NCBI GenBank assembly: GCA_016721465.1
Contig: JADKIA010000008.1
Coordinates: forward strand, 434,001 to 498,000
Reading direction: 5' to 3'
Origin: Ideonella sp.
GTDB lineage: Bacteria > Pseudomonadota > Gammaproteobacteria > Burkholderiales > Burkholderiaceae_C
Length of the DNA: 64,000 nucleotides
Each line of letters opens with the position of its first letter. Position 1 is the stretch's first letter. Below the pieces are notes generated by a model. That model was not told where the DNA came from and did not search any database. It saw only the letters and a program-made list of their open reading frames with translations. Shown here piece after piece: positions 1-7,886 of the stretch. The translations under genes were made by a program, and so were the position numbers.

Positions 1-585
1 GTTGGTCTGAGCAACTACCTGACGGCGCCGATCGGGAGTGACGGCTACGCCAAGCAGTTCAATACCGTGCCTTACACCGACGCCAACATCTCGCCGTACT
101 ACAAGGCCCAAGCCACGCCCGGTGGGGCGGGTTCGACATCGGTATTGAACAAGCTCTTGGAGCTGTACTCTCATGCGTACGCCAGTACCGTGAACAACGC
201 CGTCAATGCGGCAGCGTTCCAGTACGCCATCTGGGAGATTGAAGGGGAGACGGCAGGGTCGTACTCTAGAACGTCCGGTGGCTTGACGATGACTGCGGCG
301 TCAACAAGCGTGCAGACAAAGGCCGATAACTACCTCGCGGCGCTGAATGGCACTTCCACCTGGGCCTCGTTGAACCTGAGCTCAACTTCCGACTACAACT
401 ACACCGTCTACCAAGCGACGCCAACGGGCTCGACGCAGACCTTTTTGAGGGTGACGTCGAGCACCACGGGCAACCAAACCAACACCCCAGTGCCCGAGCC
501 GGGCACTGGCTTGCTGGCTGCGATGGCCGGGCTGGTGTGGGTGGGATCGCGTCGACGGCAAGCCCAGGCGGGCAAGGTGGTCTGA
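1..585 (+). CDS. PEP-CTERM sorting domain protein (5' end cut off by window)
   Basis: The reading frame is open from base 1, so the N-terminus lies outside the window. The visible 194 residues form an Ala/Ser/Thr-rich extracellular domain. The C-terminus has the PEP-CTERM signal: VPEPGTG (about residue 166), a short hydrophobic helix and a basic SRRRQA tail. This signal is processed by an exosortase and directs the protein to the cell surface or exopolysaccharide. The passenger domain shows motifs such as 'AAFQYAIWEIEGE', as in PEP-CTERM proteins with a thioester-like or cell-surface domain, but I cannot assign a function. A strong terminator follows directly, so it ends its transcription unit. 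The C-terminal signal is seen directly; surface attachment is family knowledge. Confidence 0.85.
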   Translation, partial: VGLSNYLTAPIGSDGYAKQFNTVPYTDANISPYYKAQATPGGAGSTSVLNKLLELYSHAYASTVNNAVNAAAFQYAIWEIEGETAGSYSRTSGGLTMTAASTSVQTKADNYLAALNGTSTWASLNLSSTSDYNYTVYQATPTGSTQTFLRVTSSTTGNQTNTPVPEPGTGLLAAMAGLVWVGSRRRQAQAGKVV

Positions 586-635
586 GCGCCGCGTTCTTGC
601 ACAGCGTCGGCCTTCTCGGCCGACAAAAGCCGCTG

Positions 636-664
636 AAAAGGCCATCCCGTCGGATGGCCTTTTT
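636..664 (+). terminator. Rho-independent terminator after PEP-CTERM gene
   Basis: A perfect 12-bp stem (AAAAGGCCATCC / GGATGGCCTTTT) closes a 4-nt loop and runs into a T tract, 50 bp after the stop codon. The A-rich left arm could let it act in both directions. Confidence 0.9.
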
Positions 665-690
665 GCCATCTGGTCCAAACCCAGCTGGAC

Positions 691-720
691 TTGCATCGAA
701 GTGATCTGTTGGCCTATAGA
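691..720 (+). promoter_or_regulatory. Candidate sigma-70 promoter of the Hsp70-like gene
   Basis: TTGCAT (691-696) and TATAGA (715-720) are 18 bp apart, about 95 bp before the start codon and just downstream of the preceding terminator. The hexamers fit well but the assignment is by eye only. Confidence 0.5.
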
Positions 721-814
721 CCCAGCACCGATCACCTGCAGACTTGGCCGATCGCCCTAGAATCCCGCCCCTTCGCCAGGACGATCCTGCCGAGGCTCCC
801 GACCACGGACCCCC

Positions 815-2092
815 ATGACGTCTTTCTGCGCGATCGACTTCGGCACCTCCAATTCGGCCATCGCGCTGCCGCATGGCGCGGGCGTTCGACTGGTCGAGCT
901 CGAAGCCGGCCAAGGCACCATGCCCACCGCGCTGTTCTATGCGGTCGAGGGCCTGGCCGCGCACGAGGACCCGCACCGTTACTACGGCCGTGCCGCAGTG
1001 GCCGCTTACGTCGAGGGCATCGAAGGCCGGCTGATGCGCTCGATGAAGAGCATCCTGGGCTCCACCTTGGCGGACCAGGCCACCGAGGTGGGTGCGGGCC
1101 GCTCGGTGCGCTATCTCGATGTGGTGTCCGGCTACCTGCGGCACCTGAAGGCGCTGGCCGAGCAGGAGGCCGGCGCCCGGCTGACCCGCGTGGTCTTGGG
1201 CCGGCCGGTCTTCTTTGTGGACGACGACCCCGAACGCGACGCCAAGGCGCAAGCCGTGCTGGAGCAGGCGGCACGCGCCGTGGGCTTTGCCGAAGTGCAC
1301 TTCCAGTACGAGCCGATCGCTGCTGCGCTGGACTACGAGACCAGCATCGATCGCGAGCAACTGGTGCTGGTGGCCGACATCGGCGGGGGCACCTCGGACT
1401 TTTCGCTGGTGCGTGTCGGCCCGCAGCGCCGCACGCGCCTGGACCGCCGCGCCGACATCCTGGCCAACCATGGCGTGCACATCGCCGGCACCGATTTCGA
1501 CCGCCACATCGAGCTGGCCAACATCCTGCCGGCCTGTGGCTACCGCGGCATCGGCCCCAATGGCCGCGAGGTGCCGAGCAAGGTGTACTTCGACCTGGCC
1601 ACCTGGCACCTGATCAACACCGTCTACGCGCCGGCGCGCGTGGGCGAGCTGCGGCAGATGAAGGGCTTCTATGCCGACCTGGTGCAGCACCGCCGCCTGA
1701 TGACAGTGGTGGACGAGCAGTTGGGCCACGCCTTGATCGGGCAGGCCGAGGCCGCCAAGATTGCGGTGGCCGATGGCGCCGGCGCGTCCATTCCGATCGA
1801 CCTGTCCTGGATCGAGCCGGGCCTGAGCGCCTCGGTGGATGAGGCGACGACCGTGCAGGCCCTCGATGCCGATCTGCAGCGCATCGTGCGCGCGGCCGAT
1901 GAAACCCTGGCCCGGGCGGGGCTGGACCATTCGCGCGTGGACGCCCTCTACTTCACCGGCGGCTCAACGGGATTCAAGCCCCTGGCCGACCGCATCGCCG
2001 CGCGCTTCCCGGGCGCCCTGGTCAAGCGCGGCGACCGCTTCGCCAGCGTGGCCCAGGGCCTGGGCGTCCATGCCCGGCGGGTGTTCGCCTGA
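815..2092 (+). CDS. yegD: Hsp70-family protein, YegD-like
   Basis: This 425-residue protein has the actin/Hsp70 ATPase fold but lacks the C-terminal substrate-binding half of DnaK. The phosphate-1 loop AIDFGTSNSAIA is at residues 6-17, the phosphate-2 motif VADIGGGTSDFSLV near 187-200 and the adenosine motif YFTGGSTGFKPLAD near 378-391. Length and layout match E. coli YegD, a putative chaperone of unknown client. Start chosen at ATG 815, directly before the conserved N-terminal strand. The last 18 codons are duplicated, with the same reading frame, 665 bp downstream (2699-2757), suggesting that DNA inserted at the 3' end of this gene. A role in protein folding is family inference only. Confidence 0.88.
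   Translation: MTSFCAIDFGTSNSAIALPHGAGVRLVELEAGQGTMPTALFYAVEGLAAHEDPHRYYGRAAVAAYVEGIEGRLMRSMKSILGSTLADQATEVGAGRSVRYLDVVSGYLRHLKALAEQEAGARLTRVVLGRPVFFVDDDPERDAKAQAVLEQAARAVGFAEVHFQYEPIAAALDYETSIDREQLVLVADIGGGTSDFSLVRVGPQRRTRLDRRADILANHGVHIAGTDFDRHIELANILPACGYRGIGPNGREVPSKVYFDLATWHLINTVYAPARVGELRQMKGFYADLVQHRRLMTVVDEQLGHALIGQAEAAKIAVADGAGASIPIDLSWIEPGLSASVDEATTVQALDADLQRIVRAADETLARAGLDHSRVDALYFTGGSTGFKPLADRIAARFPGALVKRGDRFASVAQGLGVHARRVFA
2034..2092 (+). repeat. 59-bp direct repeat, copy A (3' end of yegD)
   Basis: These 59 bases, including the yegD stop codon, recur at 2699-2757 with one mismatch (C2044 against G2709). The mismatch is silent, so both copies encode the same C-terminus RFASVAQGLGVHARRVFA and stop. 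The two copies bracket the DUF4160/DUF2442 pair. Confidence 0.95.
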
Positions 2093-2151
2093 AGCTTTGC
2101 GTTCACTCAACCACCAAGCCCGCTGCCCGGTGTAGCCGATACATTAGGCGC

Positions 2152-2391
2152 ATGGCGCCGACCGTTGTCCGTGTTGGGCAGTTCCGCTTGTTCTTCTTCT
2201 CACGCGAAGAAGTTCGCATCCATGTCCATGTGGCACATCCGGACGGTGAGGCGAAGTTCTGGCTGACCCCTGATGTCATCGTGGCAGACCACACCGGTCT
2301 TTCGCCCCGGCAATTGCGGGATGCCCAAGTCATTGTCGAAGCGCATCTCAAGGAGATTCAGGATGCCTGGTCCCGTCACTTAGGCCGCTGA
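2152..2391 (+). CDS. DUF4160 domain protein
   Basis: A complete 79-residue DUF4160 protein: VGQFRLFFFSREEVRIHVHV (residues 8-27) is the signature strand-rich region, followed by EAKFWLTPD and a C-terminal helix. DUF4160 proteins are small, unstudied in detail, and nearly always paired with a DUF2442 protein, as here. The pair resembles a toxin-antitoxin module in size and mobility, but a toxin activity is not established. The gene lies inside the 606-bp segment between the two copies of the yegD 3' end, so it probably arrived with that segment. Confidence 0.82.
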   Translation: MAPTVVRVGQFRLFFFSREEVRIHVHVAHPDGEAKFWLTPDVIVADHTGLSPRQLRDAQVIVEAHLKEIQDAWSRHLGR

Positions 2392-2422
2392 AGTCACCCA
2401 TGTTTCCAAGCACGGCTTCTGG

Positions 2423-2620
2423 TTGCTGCTGGACACCGAGGAATTGCTGGTGCCGTTTGAGCTGTTCCCGTGGTTCAGGCAGGCCACGATCGAGCAGCTC
2501 TCCGATGTGCAGTGGCCGGCCCCCAATCACCTTTACTGGCCGCAACTTGACGCGGATCTTTCGGTCGAGTCGATTCGCGATCCGTCGTCGTTTCCGCTGG
2601 TCTCAAAGGTCAACGTCTGA
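2423..2620 (+). CDS. DUF2442 domain protein, start codon unclear
   Basis: The product matches the DUF2442 family that follows DUF4160 genes: WLLLDTEELLVPFELFPWF, a QLSDVQWPAPNHLYWP block and the ending DLSVESIRDPSSFPLVSKV. The family-like reading frame begins upstream (EVTHVSKHGFW, from about 2390) but is bounded by an in-frame TAG at 2381 and has no ATG or GTG. The only usual start is TTG 2423, which would cut about 10 conserved residues. Either a rare start is used, or the original ATG has been lost and the gene is damaged. It would be the partner of the preceding DUF4160 protein; the biochemical role is unknown. Confidence 0.7.
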   Translation: MLLDTEELLVPFELFPWFRQATIEQLSDVQWPAPNHLYWPQLDADLSVESIRDPSSFPLVSKVNV

Positions 2621-2683
2621 GGCCGGGCGCCGCTAACGACATCGTCTGAAGCTGCACAGGTCCAAACCTGGTCATCGATATTC

Positions 2684-3469
2684 CTATCGCTTGACGTCAC
2701 CGCTTCGCGAGCGTGGCCCAGGGCCTGGGCGTCCATGCCCGGCGGGTGTTCGCCTGACGGGGCCCCGACTCGCCGTCGGCCGCAAAGCCGGCCTCGACAC
2801 ATCGGCGATCAGCAGCACGCTGCGCACCAGGTCTTCCACCGCTTCGGCCAGGTGCTGGGGCGGCTCCAGGGTGTCGATCTCGGCCAGCAACTCGTCGGCG
2901 TCTTCCAGGTCTTCGGGGTCGAAGTGCCGGTACAGCGTGGCCAGGGGTTCCAGCAACTCGGGCTCGTGCCTGGCCAGCAGATCGGGGAAGGCCTCGACGG
3001 CGGCGGCAAAGCCGGCCACCCAGGGCAGCACGGTCTCCGACGGGCTGGCCGCGTCGTCCAGCTCGTAGACCCAGGGGTCGAACCAGTCGCGGCGCACGAT
3101 GGCCTGGTTCAGCTCGGCATGGCGCCGGCGCACCAGGCCGGCCAGTCGGTCGAGCGGGAAGCGCGCGGGGGCGGCGCGGCCGTCCACATCCACGATGCGC
3201 ATCAGCCACTGCGCTTCGGGTACGGGCCGGGGCTGCAGCAGCACGCCGCACAGGTAGCCGTCGATCATGACGACGTCCAATGGCTCCAGCGTGTCGGGCA
3301 ACTGGTCGAGCAGGGCCTCCAGCGCGTCGAGCTCGGCAGCGCTGAGCAGGCCGCCGGGACTTTCGCCCTGGCTGACCGCGGCGGGCTGTGCAGCCCGCGT
3401 GCGGCGGGACTGCGCTGGCGCGCGGCCCTTGGCGGGCCGGCGCGGCCGGTCGTCCGATGCGGAAGTCAT
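2684..3469 (-). CDS. YecA/UPF0149 family protein
   Basis: The 261-residue product has the UPF0149 (YecA) fold: LSAAELDALEALLDQLPD near residue 40, then the hallmark MIDGYLCGVLLQP and a WVAGFAAAVEAFPDLL helix. The family is widespread and of uncertain function; some members carry a SEC-C metal-binding tail, which is absent here. ATG 3469 was chosen because it precedes a low-complexity basic linker; ATG 3478 is an alternative. The last 15 or so residues are read antisense through the yegD 3' repeat, and the stop lies just beyond it in the inserted segment, so the natural C-terminus may have been altered. It is divergent from the next gene with 32 bp between them. Confidence 0.85.
   Translation of the reverse strand: MTSASDDRPRRPAKGRAPAQSRRTRAAQPAAVSQGESPGGLLSAAELDALEALLDQLPDTLEPLDVVMIDGYLCGVLLQPRPVPEAQWLMRIVDVDGRAAPARFPLDRLAGLVRRRHAELNQAIVRRDWFDPWVYELDDAASPSETVLPWVAGFAAAVEAFPDLLARHEPELLEPLATLYRHFDPEDLEDADELLAEIDTLEPPQHLAEAVEDLVRSVLLIADVSRPALRPTASRGPVRRTPAGHGRPGPGPRSRSGDVKR
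2699..2757 (+). repeat. 59-bp direct repeat, copy B (duplicated yegD 3' end)
   Basis: This near-perfect copy of 2034-2092 is not attached to a yegD body. It overlaps the antisense 3' end of the YecA-family gene. It is likely the original gene end left behind after a segment carrying its own copy integrated. Confidence 0.93.
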
Positions 3470-3501
3470 GCGCGGCATTGTCGCTTGCCTATGATGCGGC
3501 C

Positions 3502-4449
3502 ATGAAGGTCCTCGACGCCGTCGCCACCGCCCGGGCCCTGCCCTGGCGCCAGCTGCTCGAAGCCCTCGAGCAGACGCTGGCCGACCAGGCCGCCGGGCAT
3601 GTCCAGGTGCCCGAGCGCTGGGTGTTGCCCGTGTCAAGTGCCACCTCGTGGTTCCTGATGCCGGCCTGGCTCACGCCGCCTGCGCCCGATCTGGCCGCCA
3701 TCAAGCTCATCACCTACGCCGCCGGCAACGGCGTCCACGGGTTGCCCGCCATCCTGGGCGATGTGATCGTGATGCGTGCCAGCACGGGAGAGCGCCTGGC
3801 CCTGCTGGAAGGCCCCACCGTCACTGCCCGCCGTACCGCGGCGGTCAGCCTGCTGGCGGCGCGCCGCCTGGCGCCGCTGCCCACCGGGCCGCTGCTGGTG
3901 CTGGGCACCGGCGTGCAGGCGCTGTCCCATGTGCAGGCCTTCACCGAGGCCTTGGGCGTGGACGAGGTGTGGGTGGGCGGGCGCACGCAGGCCTCGGCCC
4001 AGGCCTTTGCGCAGAACCTGCACCAGCAAGGGCTGTACGCTGAGCCGGTGACCGATCTGAGTGCCGCCCTGGCGCGCTGCCCGATGGTGGTCACCGCCAC
4101 CAGCGCCAAGGCCATCTGCCTCGGTGGTCATGTCCGCGACGACGCCTTCGTCGCCGCCATCGGCGCCTTCTCGCCACAGATGATCGAGCTCGATCCGGCC
4201 CTCACGCGCGACATCGCCCGGCGCGGCCAGGTGGTGCTGGACAGTGCGGCCGCGCGGCATGAGGCGGGCGATCTGATCGCCGCCGGGCTGGACCTGGCGG
4301 CCCTGCCCACGCTGGGCGACGCCCCCGCGCGGCGCGATGGGGGCCCGGTGCTGTTCAAGAGCTGTGGGTCGGCGCTGTGGGATCTGGCGGCGGCGCGCTG
4401 TGTGGCCGATCGACTTTTCTTCAACACGGCGGGAACCGGGCGCCACTGA
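3502..4449 (+). CDS. Ornithine cyclodeaminase / mu-crystallin family oxidoreductase
   Basis: This 315-residue protein belongs to the OCD/mu-crystallin superfamily, which includes ornithine cyclodeaminase, alanine dehydrogenase and delta1-pyrroline/piperideine-2-carboxylate (ketimine) reductases. The substrate-site segment IKLITYAAGN lies near residues 69-78. The Rossmann dinucleotide loop VLGTGVQALSHVQAF is near 133-147, and TATSAKAICLGGHV follows. The short length and the QALSH variant fit ketimine reductases acting on proline, hydroxyproline or lysine catabolites better than true ornithine cyclodeaminase, but substrate cannot be read from the sequence. ATG 3502 is preferred over the longer frame because it matches family N-termini. 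Confidence 0.8.
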   Translation: MKVLDAVATARALPWRQLLEALEQTLADQAAGHVQVPERWVLPVSSATSWFLMPAWLTPPAPDLAAIKLITYAAGNGVHGLPAILGDVIVMRASTGERLALLEGPTVTARRTAAVSLLAARRLAPLPTGPLLVLGTGVQALSHVQAFTEALGVDEVWVGGRTQASAQAFAQNLHQQGLYAEPVTDLSAALARCPMVVTATSAKAICLGGHVRDDAFVAAIGAFSPQMIELDPALTRDIARRGQVVLDSAAARHEAGDLIAAGLDLAALPTLGDAPARRDGGPVLFKSCGSALWDLAAARCVADRLFFNTAGTGRH

Positions 4450-4563
4450 GGGTTACCCAGGTTCTAGGGATGTGCAGCCCGGCACCGCGGCGGCACAGTC
4501 CACCCCCATGCAGGTACCCGTGGTACCGCACCAGTCCCAACGACGTCCTCTCGGAGGACTTGA

Positions 4564-4596
4564 GGCCCGTCCGAGCAATCGGCGGGCCATTTTTTT
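4564..4596 (+). terminator. Rho-independent terminator
   Basis: A stem GGCCCG-t-CCG / CGG-CGGGCC with one bulged T and a 6-nt loop is followed by a run of seven T. It lies between the OCD-family gene and the convergent response regulator gene. A second small palindrome (GTCCTC-tcg-GAGGAC) sits just upstream. Confidence 0.8.
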
Positions 4597-4611
4597 GGCG
4601 CTGCCACGAAG

Positions 4612-5958
4612 TCACCTGAAACCGTGACGGTCCAGCATCCGATAGGCGGTGCGCTCGGACACCCCCAGCACTTCCGCCACGCGGCGTCTGTTGCCCTCGT
4701 AGCGGTCCAGCAGCATGGCGATGTAGCGCTGCTCGATCTCGTCCAGCGTGGGCTCGCCTTGCAGCAAGAGCGAAGGGCCGCCCGGGGCCACGGCCAACTC
4801 GCCGGGCCGGAACACCGGCAGGTGCTGCGGCTCCACCTTCCCGCTGCGCCCGGCCAGCAGCACGGCACGCTCCACGACGTTGCGCAGCTCGCGAACATTG
4901 CCGGGCCACTCGTAGTCGAGCAGGCGTTGCATCGTGGCTTCGCTGAAGGCTGGCGGTGGGGTGGTGTTTCCGGCTCGGTGCGTGGCGAAGTGCTGCACCA
5001 GCAAGGGGATGTCTTGCGCCCGCTCGCGCAAGGGCGGGACCTCAATGACAAAGGCGCTCAGGCGGTAGTACAGGTCGGCGCGGAACTTGCCGTCCTGCAC
5101 CATGCGCGGCAGGTCGCGGTTGGTCGCGGCCACCACGCGCGCGTCCGTGCGCAAATCGGCCGTGCCGCCCACCCGGCGGAAGCGGCCGGTCTCCAGCACG
5201 CGCAGCAACTTGGCCTGCAGCGCCGGGCCGATGTCGCCAATTTCATCGAGAAAGATCGTGCCACCCGATGCGGCCTCGATCAGGCCGGGTTTGCGGCGGT
5301 CGGCGCCGGTGAAAGCACCGCGCTCGTGGCCGAACAACTCGGACTCGAACAGGCTCTCCTGCAGCGTGCAGCAGTCCACCGCCACGAAGCGCTCGGCGCG
5401 TCGCTGGCTGGTGCGGTGCAAAGCATGGGCCACCAGCTCCTTGCCGACTCCGCTCTCGCCCGTGACCAGCACGGTGACATCGCTGTCGGCCACGGCGTTC
5501 ACCATCTGCCACAGGCCCTGCATGGCGGCGCAGTTGCCCAGCAGGTCGGGGGTGCGCCGCGCCGCGCTGGTAGCTGTGTCCACGGCACGCCCGGCATTCA
5601 GTCGGTTGCCGTCCAGGGCGCGACGGATCACCAGATCCAGCTCGTCCAGGTTCACCGGCTTGACCAGGTAGTCCACCGCCCCCATGCGGATGGCGCGCAC
5701 GGCGTTGTCGATCGAGCCGTAGGCGGTGAGCATCACCGTTGGCCGCTGCTGCGCGATCTCGGCCAGCGGGCCGAAGTCCTCCGCATCCGGCAGGTTCATG
5801 TCCAGCAGCACCAGGTCGGGTGCCTGAGCGTCGAGCTTGCGGCGGGCATCGGCCCAGGTGCGCGCACTGCCCATGTCGTAGCCGGCCTTGCCCAGCGCCA
5901 TCACCAGCATCTGGTTGAGCACGGCGTCGTCTTCCACCACCAACACGCTGGGCTTCAT
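4612..5958 (-). CDS. Sigma-54-dependent response regulator (NtrC family)
   Basis: The 448-residue protein has a receiver domain (acidic VVEDD, phosphoacceptor D53 in LLDMNLPDA, K100), an AAA+ domain with Walker A GESGVGKE at 167-174 and the sigma-54 contact loop GAFTGA at 214-219. A Fis-type helix-turn-helix closes it (RRRVAEVLGVSERTAYRML). It is thus an intact enhancer-binding activator of sigma-54 RNA polymerase. Its ATG overlaps the stop of the histidine kinase gene (ATGA), so the two form a cognate pair. The best target is the sigma-54 promoter at 15120-15135 with paired palindromes at 15200-15235, in front of the DMSO-reductase-like operon. That link is inference from position and site architecture. 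Confidence 0.92.
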   Translation of the reverse strand: MKPSVLVVEDDAVLNQMLVMALGKAGYDMGSARTWADARRKLDAQAPDLVLLDMNLPDAEDFGPLAEIAQQRPTVMLTAYGSIDNAVRAIRMGAVDYLVKPVNLDELDLVIRRALDGNRLNAGRAVDTATSAARRTPDLLGNCAAMQGLWQMVNAVADSDVTVLVTGESGVGKELVAHALHRTSQRRAERFVAVDCCTLQESLFESELFGHERGAFTGADRRKPGLIEAASGGTIFLDEIGDIGPALQAKLLRVLETGRFRRVGGTADLRTDARVVAATNRDLPRMVQDGKFRADLYYRLSAFVIEVPPLRERAQDIPLLVQHFATHRAGNTTPPPAFSEATMQRLLDYEWPGNVRELRNVVERAVLLAGRSGKVEPQHLPVFRPGELAVAPGGPSLLLQGEPTLDEIEQRYIAMLLDRYEGNRRRVAEVLGVSERTAYRMLDRHGFR

Positions 5959-7886
5959 GGCGCGCTCGCTTCATGGCTTGCCGCGAGGACATCGCGGTTG
6001 TGGGCATGTTCGGCGTCGGCATCGATGAGCGTGGCCTCGAAGGTGCTGCCCTGGCCGGGTTGGCTGACCGCGCGCAGCTGCCCGCCGCGCTGCTCCACGA
6101 GGGTCTTGCAAATGGCCAGGCCCAGGCCGGTGCCTCGATGGCCATCGGCACGCCGGCTGTAGAACGGCAGGAAGATCAAAGGCAGCGCGTCCGGATCGAT
6201 GCCCACGCCGGTGTCGCTGATTCGCAGACAGAAGCGTCCCGCGTCGCGTCGGCCATCGATGGTCAGCCGCCCGCCGTAAGGCATGGCGTGGATGGCGTTT
6301 TGCACCAGGTTCAGCAGCAGCTGTCGAAGTTCGCTCTCGTCCATCAGCACACGGGCGGTCTCGGGTTGGAGGCTGACGCGGCTGTGGACGCCGGCCTGTC
6401 GCGCGTCTTCGGCCAGCAGCGCCAGCACGTCGTCCACGGCGGGGCGCACCGCCACGGGCTGGGGGGTGTCGGCCGATGGCTGACTCAGGCGCAGCAGGCG
6501 CTGCGTGATGAGCACACAACGGTCGATCTGCTCATCCACCAGTTGCAGGTAGGCCATGAGTTCGTCGCGTTCCATGGAACCGTCGCGCAGGCCTTTGAGG
6601 CTGGCCTGCAAGGCCAGGCGAATCGAGGCCAGGGGGTTGTGGATTTCATGCGCCACCCCGTTGGCCAGCAGGCCAATGGCTGACAGGCGCTGCTCCTGAG
6701 AGAAGCGCAGCTGCTCGCCCAGCGGCCGGATCACCTCGATCACCAGGCGGCGACCATCGGAGCCGACGAGTGGCGCGGCGTCGATCTCCACATCCGTCTG
6801 GCTGCCGTCGGCCCGGGTGAAGGCCATCACCGTGCGCAACGAGGGCTGGCCGCTGCGGCACATCGCCACGGGGCAGTTCACCATGGTGGTGGGACAGGGC
6901 TCCGACTGGCCCCGACTGATGCGGTGGCAGGGCTGGCCCACCACCGCGGCGGGCGCATGACCCAGCAGTTGACCGTAGGCGCGGTTGGCCATCACGATGC
7001 GGTGCTGGTCGTCGATCACCAGCATCGGGTCCGGTGCGGCGTCGAGCATGGCCTGGATGAAATCGCCCTGCGCGCGCAATGTCGACACATGACTCTGCAC
7101 CTGAGCGGCCATGCGATCAAAGCCTTGGGCCAGACGCTGAAGCTCTTCGCCACGGTGATCGCCCAACCCGCTGCGGGCCTGCAGGTCACCGGCCGCGAAC
7201 CGGTCCACCAGTGCCGACAGGGCAGCCACCGGTCGCAACACCTCGCGCCGCAGCACCCAGGCCATCGACAGCCCCAGCAGCGCCAGCACACACAGGCTGG
7301 CCGGAAGGAGCCAGGTGCCGGCGCGTTGGCGCGCCAGCTGCTCGCCCGCCATGGGCGTGAAGTCCAGCACGAGCACGCCGTTGACGGGCTGCTTGTCCAC
7401 CCCGCCATGGCAGCCGCCACAGCGCGGTTCGTTGCGCACCGGGTAGGTCACCCGCAGGGCGCTGCCGCCCGAGTCGACGGCCCAGAGCAGCGACGGCGGG
7501 GTCACCGCGGTGCATGGGGCATCCAGGCAGTGGCTGGCGATGCTGGCGCGCTCGTCGCTGCCCAGGCGGCCGGGCGAGGATGCAAACCGCACCTGGCCCG
7601 TTGGCGCGAGCAGCGCAGCCGCCTTCAGGCCGGGCATGCCGCCCAGCGCGTCAATGAGGCGCTGCAGCCCTGGCAGATCGCGCGCCAGCATCGCATTGCG
7701 CAGGCTGGCCTCGAACAGGGTGGCCATGCGCAGGGCCGAGGCCTCGTGTTCATCGTGCAGGGCACGCTGACCGATCCAACCCCAGGTGGCCGCCAGGCCG
7801 GCGGCGGCGGCGAGCAGCGCCACGGTCCACCACAGCGCCAGGCGGCGGGACAAGGAGGCAACGGCAGGCGCTGGACGCAAGATCAT
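5955..7886 (-). CDS. Membrane histidine kinase with periplasmic haem-type CxxCH motif
   Basis: The 643-residue sensor kinase has a transmembrane helix at about 17-38, a periplasmic domain, a second helix at about 192-211, HAMP, and a PAS domain (about 275-375). A HisKA domain (VAHEIHNPLAS, His413) and an HATPase (N box NLVQNAIHAM; DTGVGI; GTGLGL) follow. The periplasmic domain contains CGGCH at residues 156-160, the covalent haem c motif, so redox or gas sensing through haem is likely. The PAS domain is unusually Cys-rich (C320, C331, C338, C343). The start ATG 7886 overlaps the polyferredoxin stop. With the next gene it forms a two-component system inside a respiratory gene island; the signal is unknown. 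Confidence 0.9.
   Translation of the reverse strand: MILRPAPAVASLSRRLALWWTVALLAAAAGLAATWGWIGQRALHDEHEASALRMATLFEASLRNAMLARDLPGLQRLIDALGGMPGLKAAALLAPTGQVRFASSPGRLGSDERASIASHCLDAPCTAVTPPSLLWAVDSGGSALRVTYPVRNEPRCGGCHGGVDKQPVNGVLVLDFTPMAGEQLARQRAGTWLLPASLCVLALLGLSMAWVLRREVLRPVAALSALVDRFAAGDLQARSGLGDHRGEELQRLAQGFDRMAAQVQSHVSTLRAQGDFIQAMLDAAPDPMLVIDDQHRIVMANRAYGQLLGHAPAAVVGQPCHRISRGQSEPCPTTMVNCPVAMCRSGQPSLRTVMAFTRADGSQTDVEIDAAPLVGSDGRRLVIEVIRPLGEQLRFSQEQRLSAIGLLANGVAHEIHNPLASIRLALQASLKGLRDGSMERDELMAYLQLVDEQIDRCVLITQRLLRLSQPSADTPQPVAVRPAVDDVLALLAEDARQAGVHSRVSLQPETARVLMDESELRQLLLNLVQNAIHAMPYGGRLTIDGRRDAGRFCLRISDTGVGIDPDALPLIFLPFYSRRADGHRGTGLGLAICKTLVEQRGGQLRAVSQPGQGSTFEATLIDADAEHAHNRDVLAASHEASAP

Noticed and set aside
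2621..2698. Integron attC site after the DUF2442 gene
   Set aside because: A CGCTAAC-like core is visible, but I found no matching GTTRRRY core or paired simple sites, and no integrase is present.
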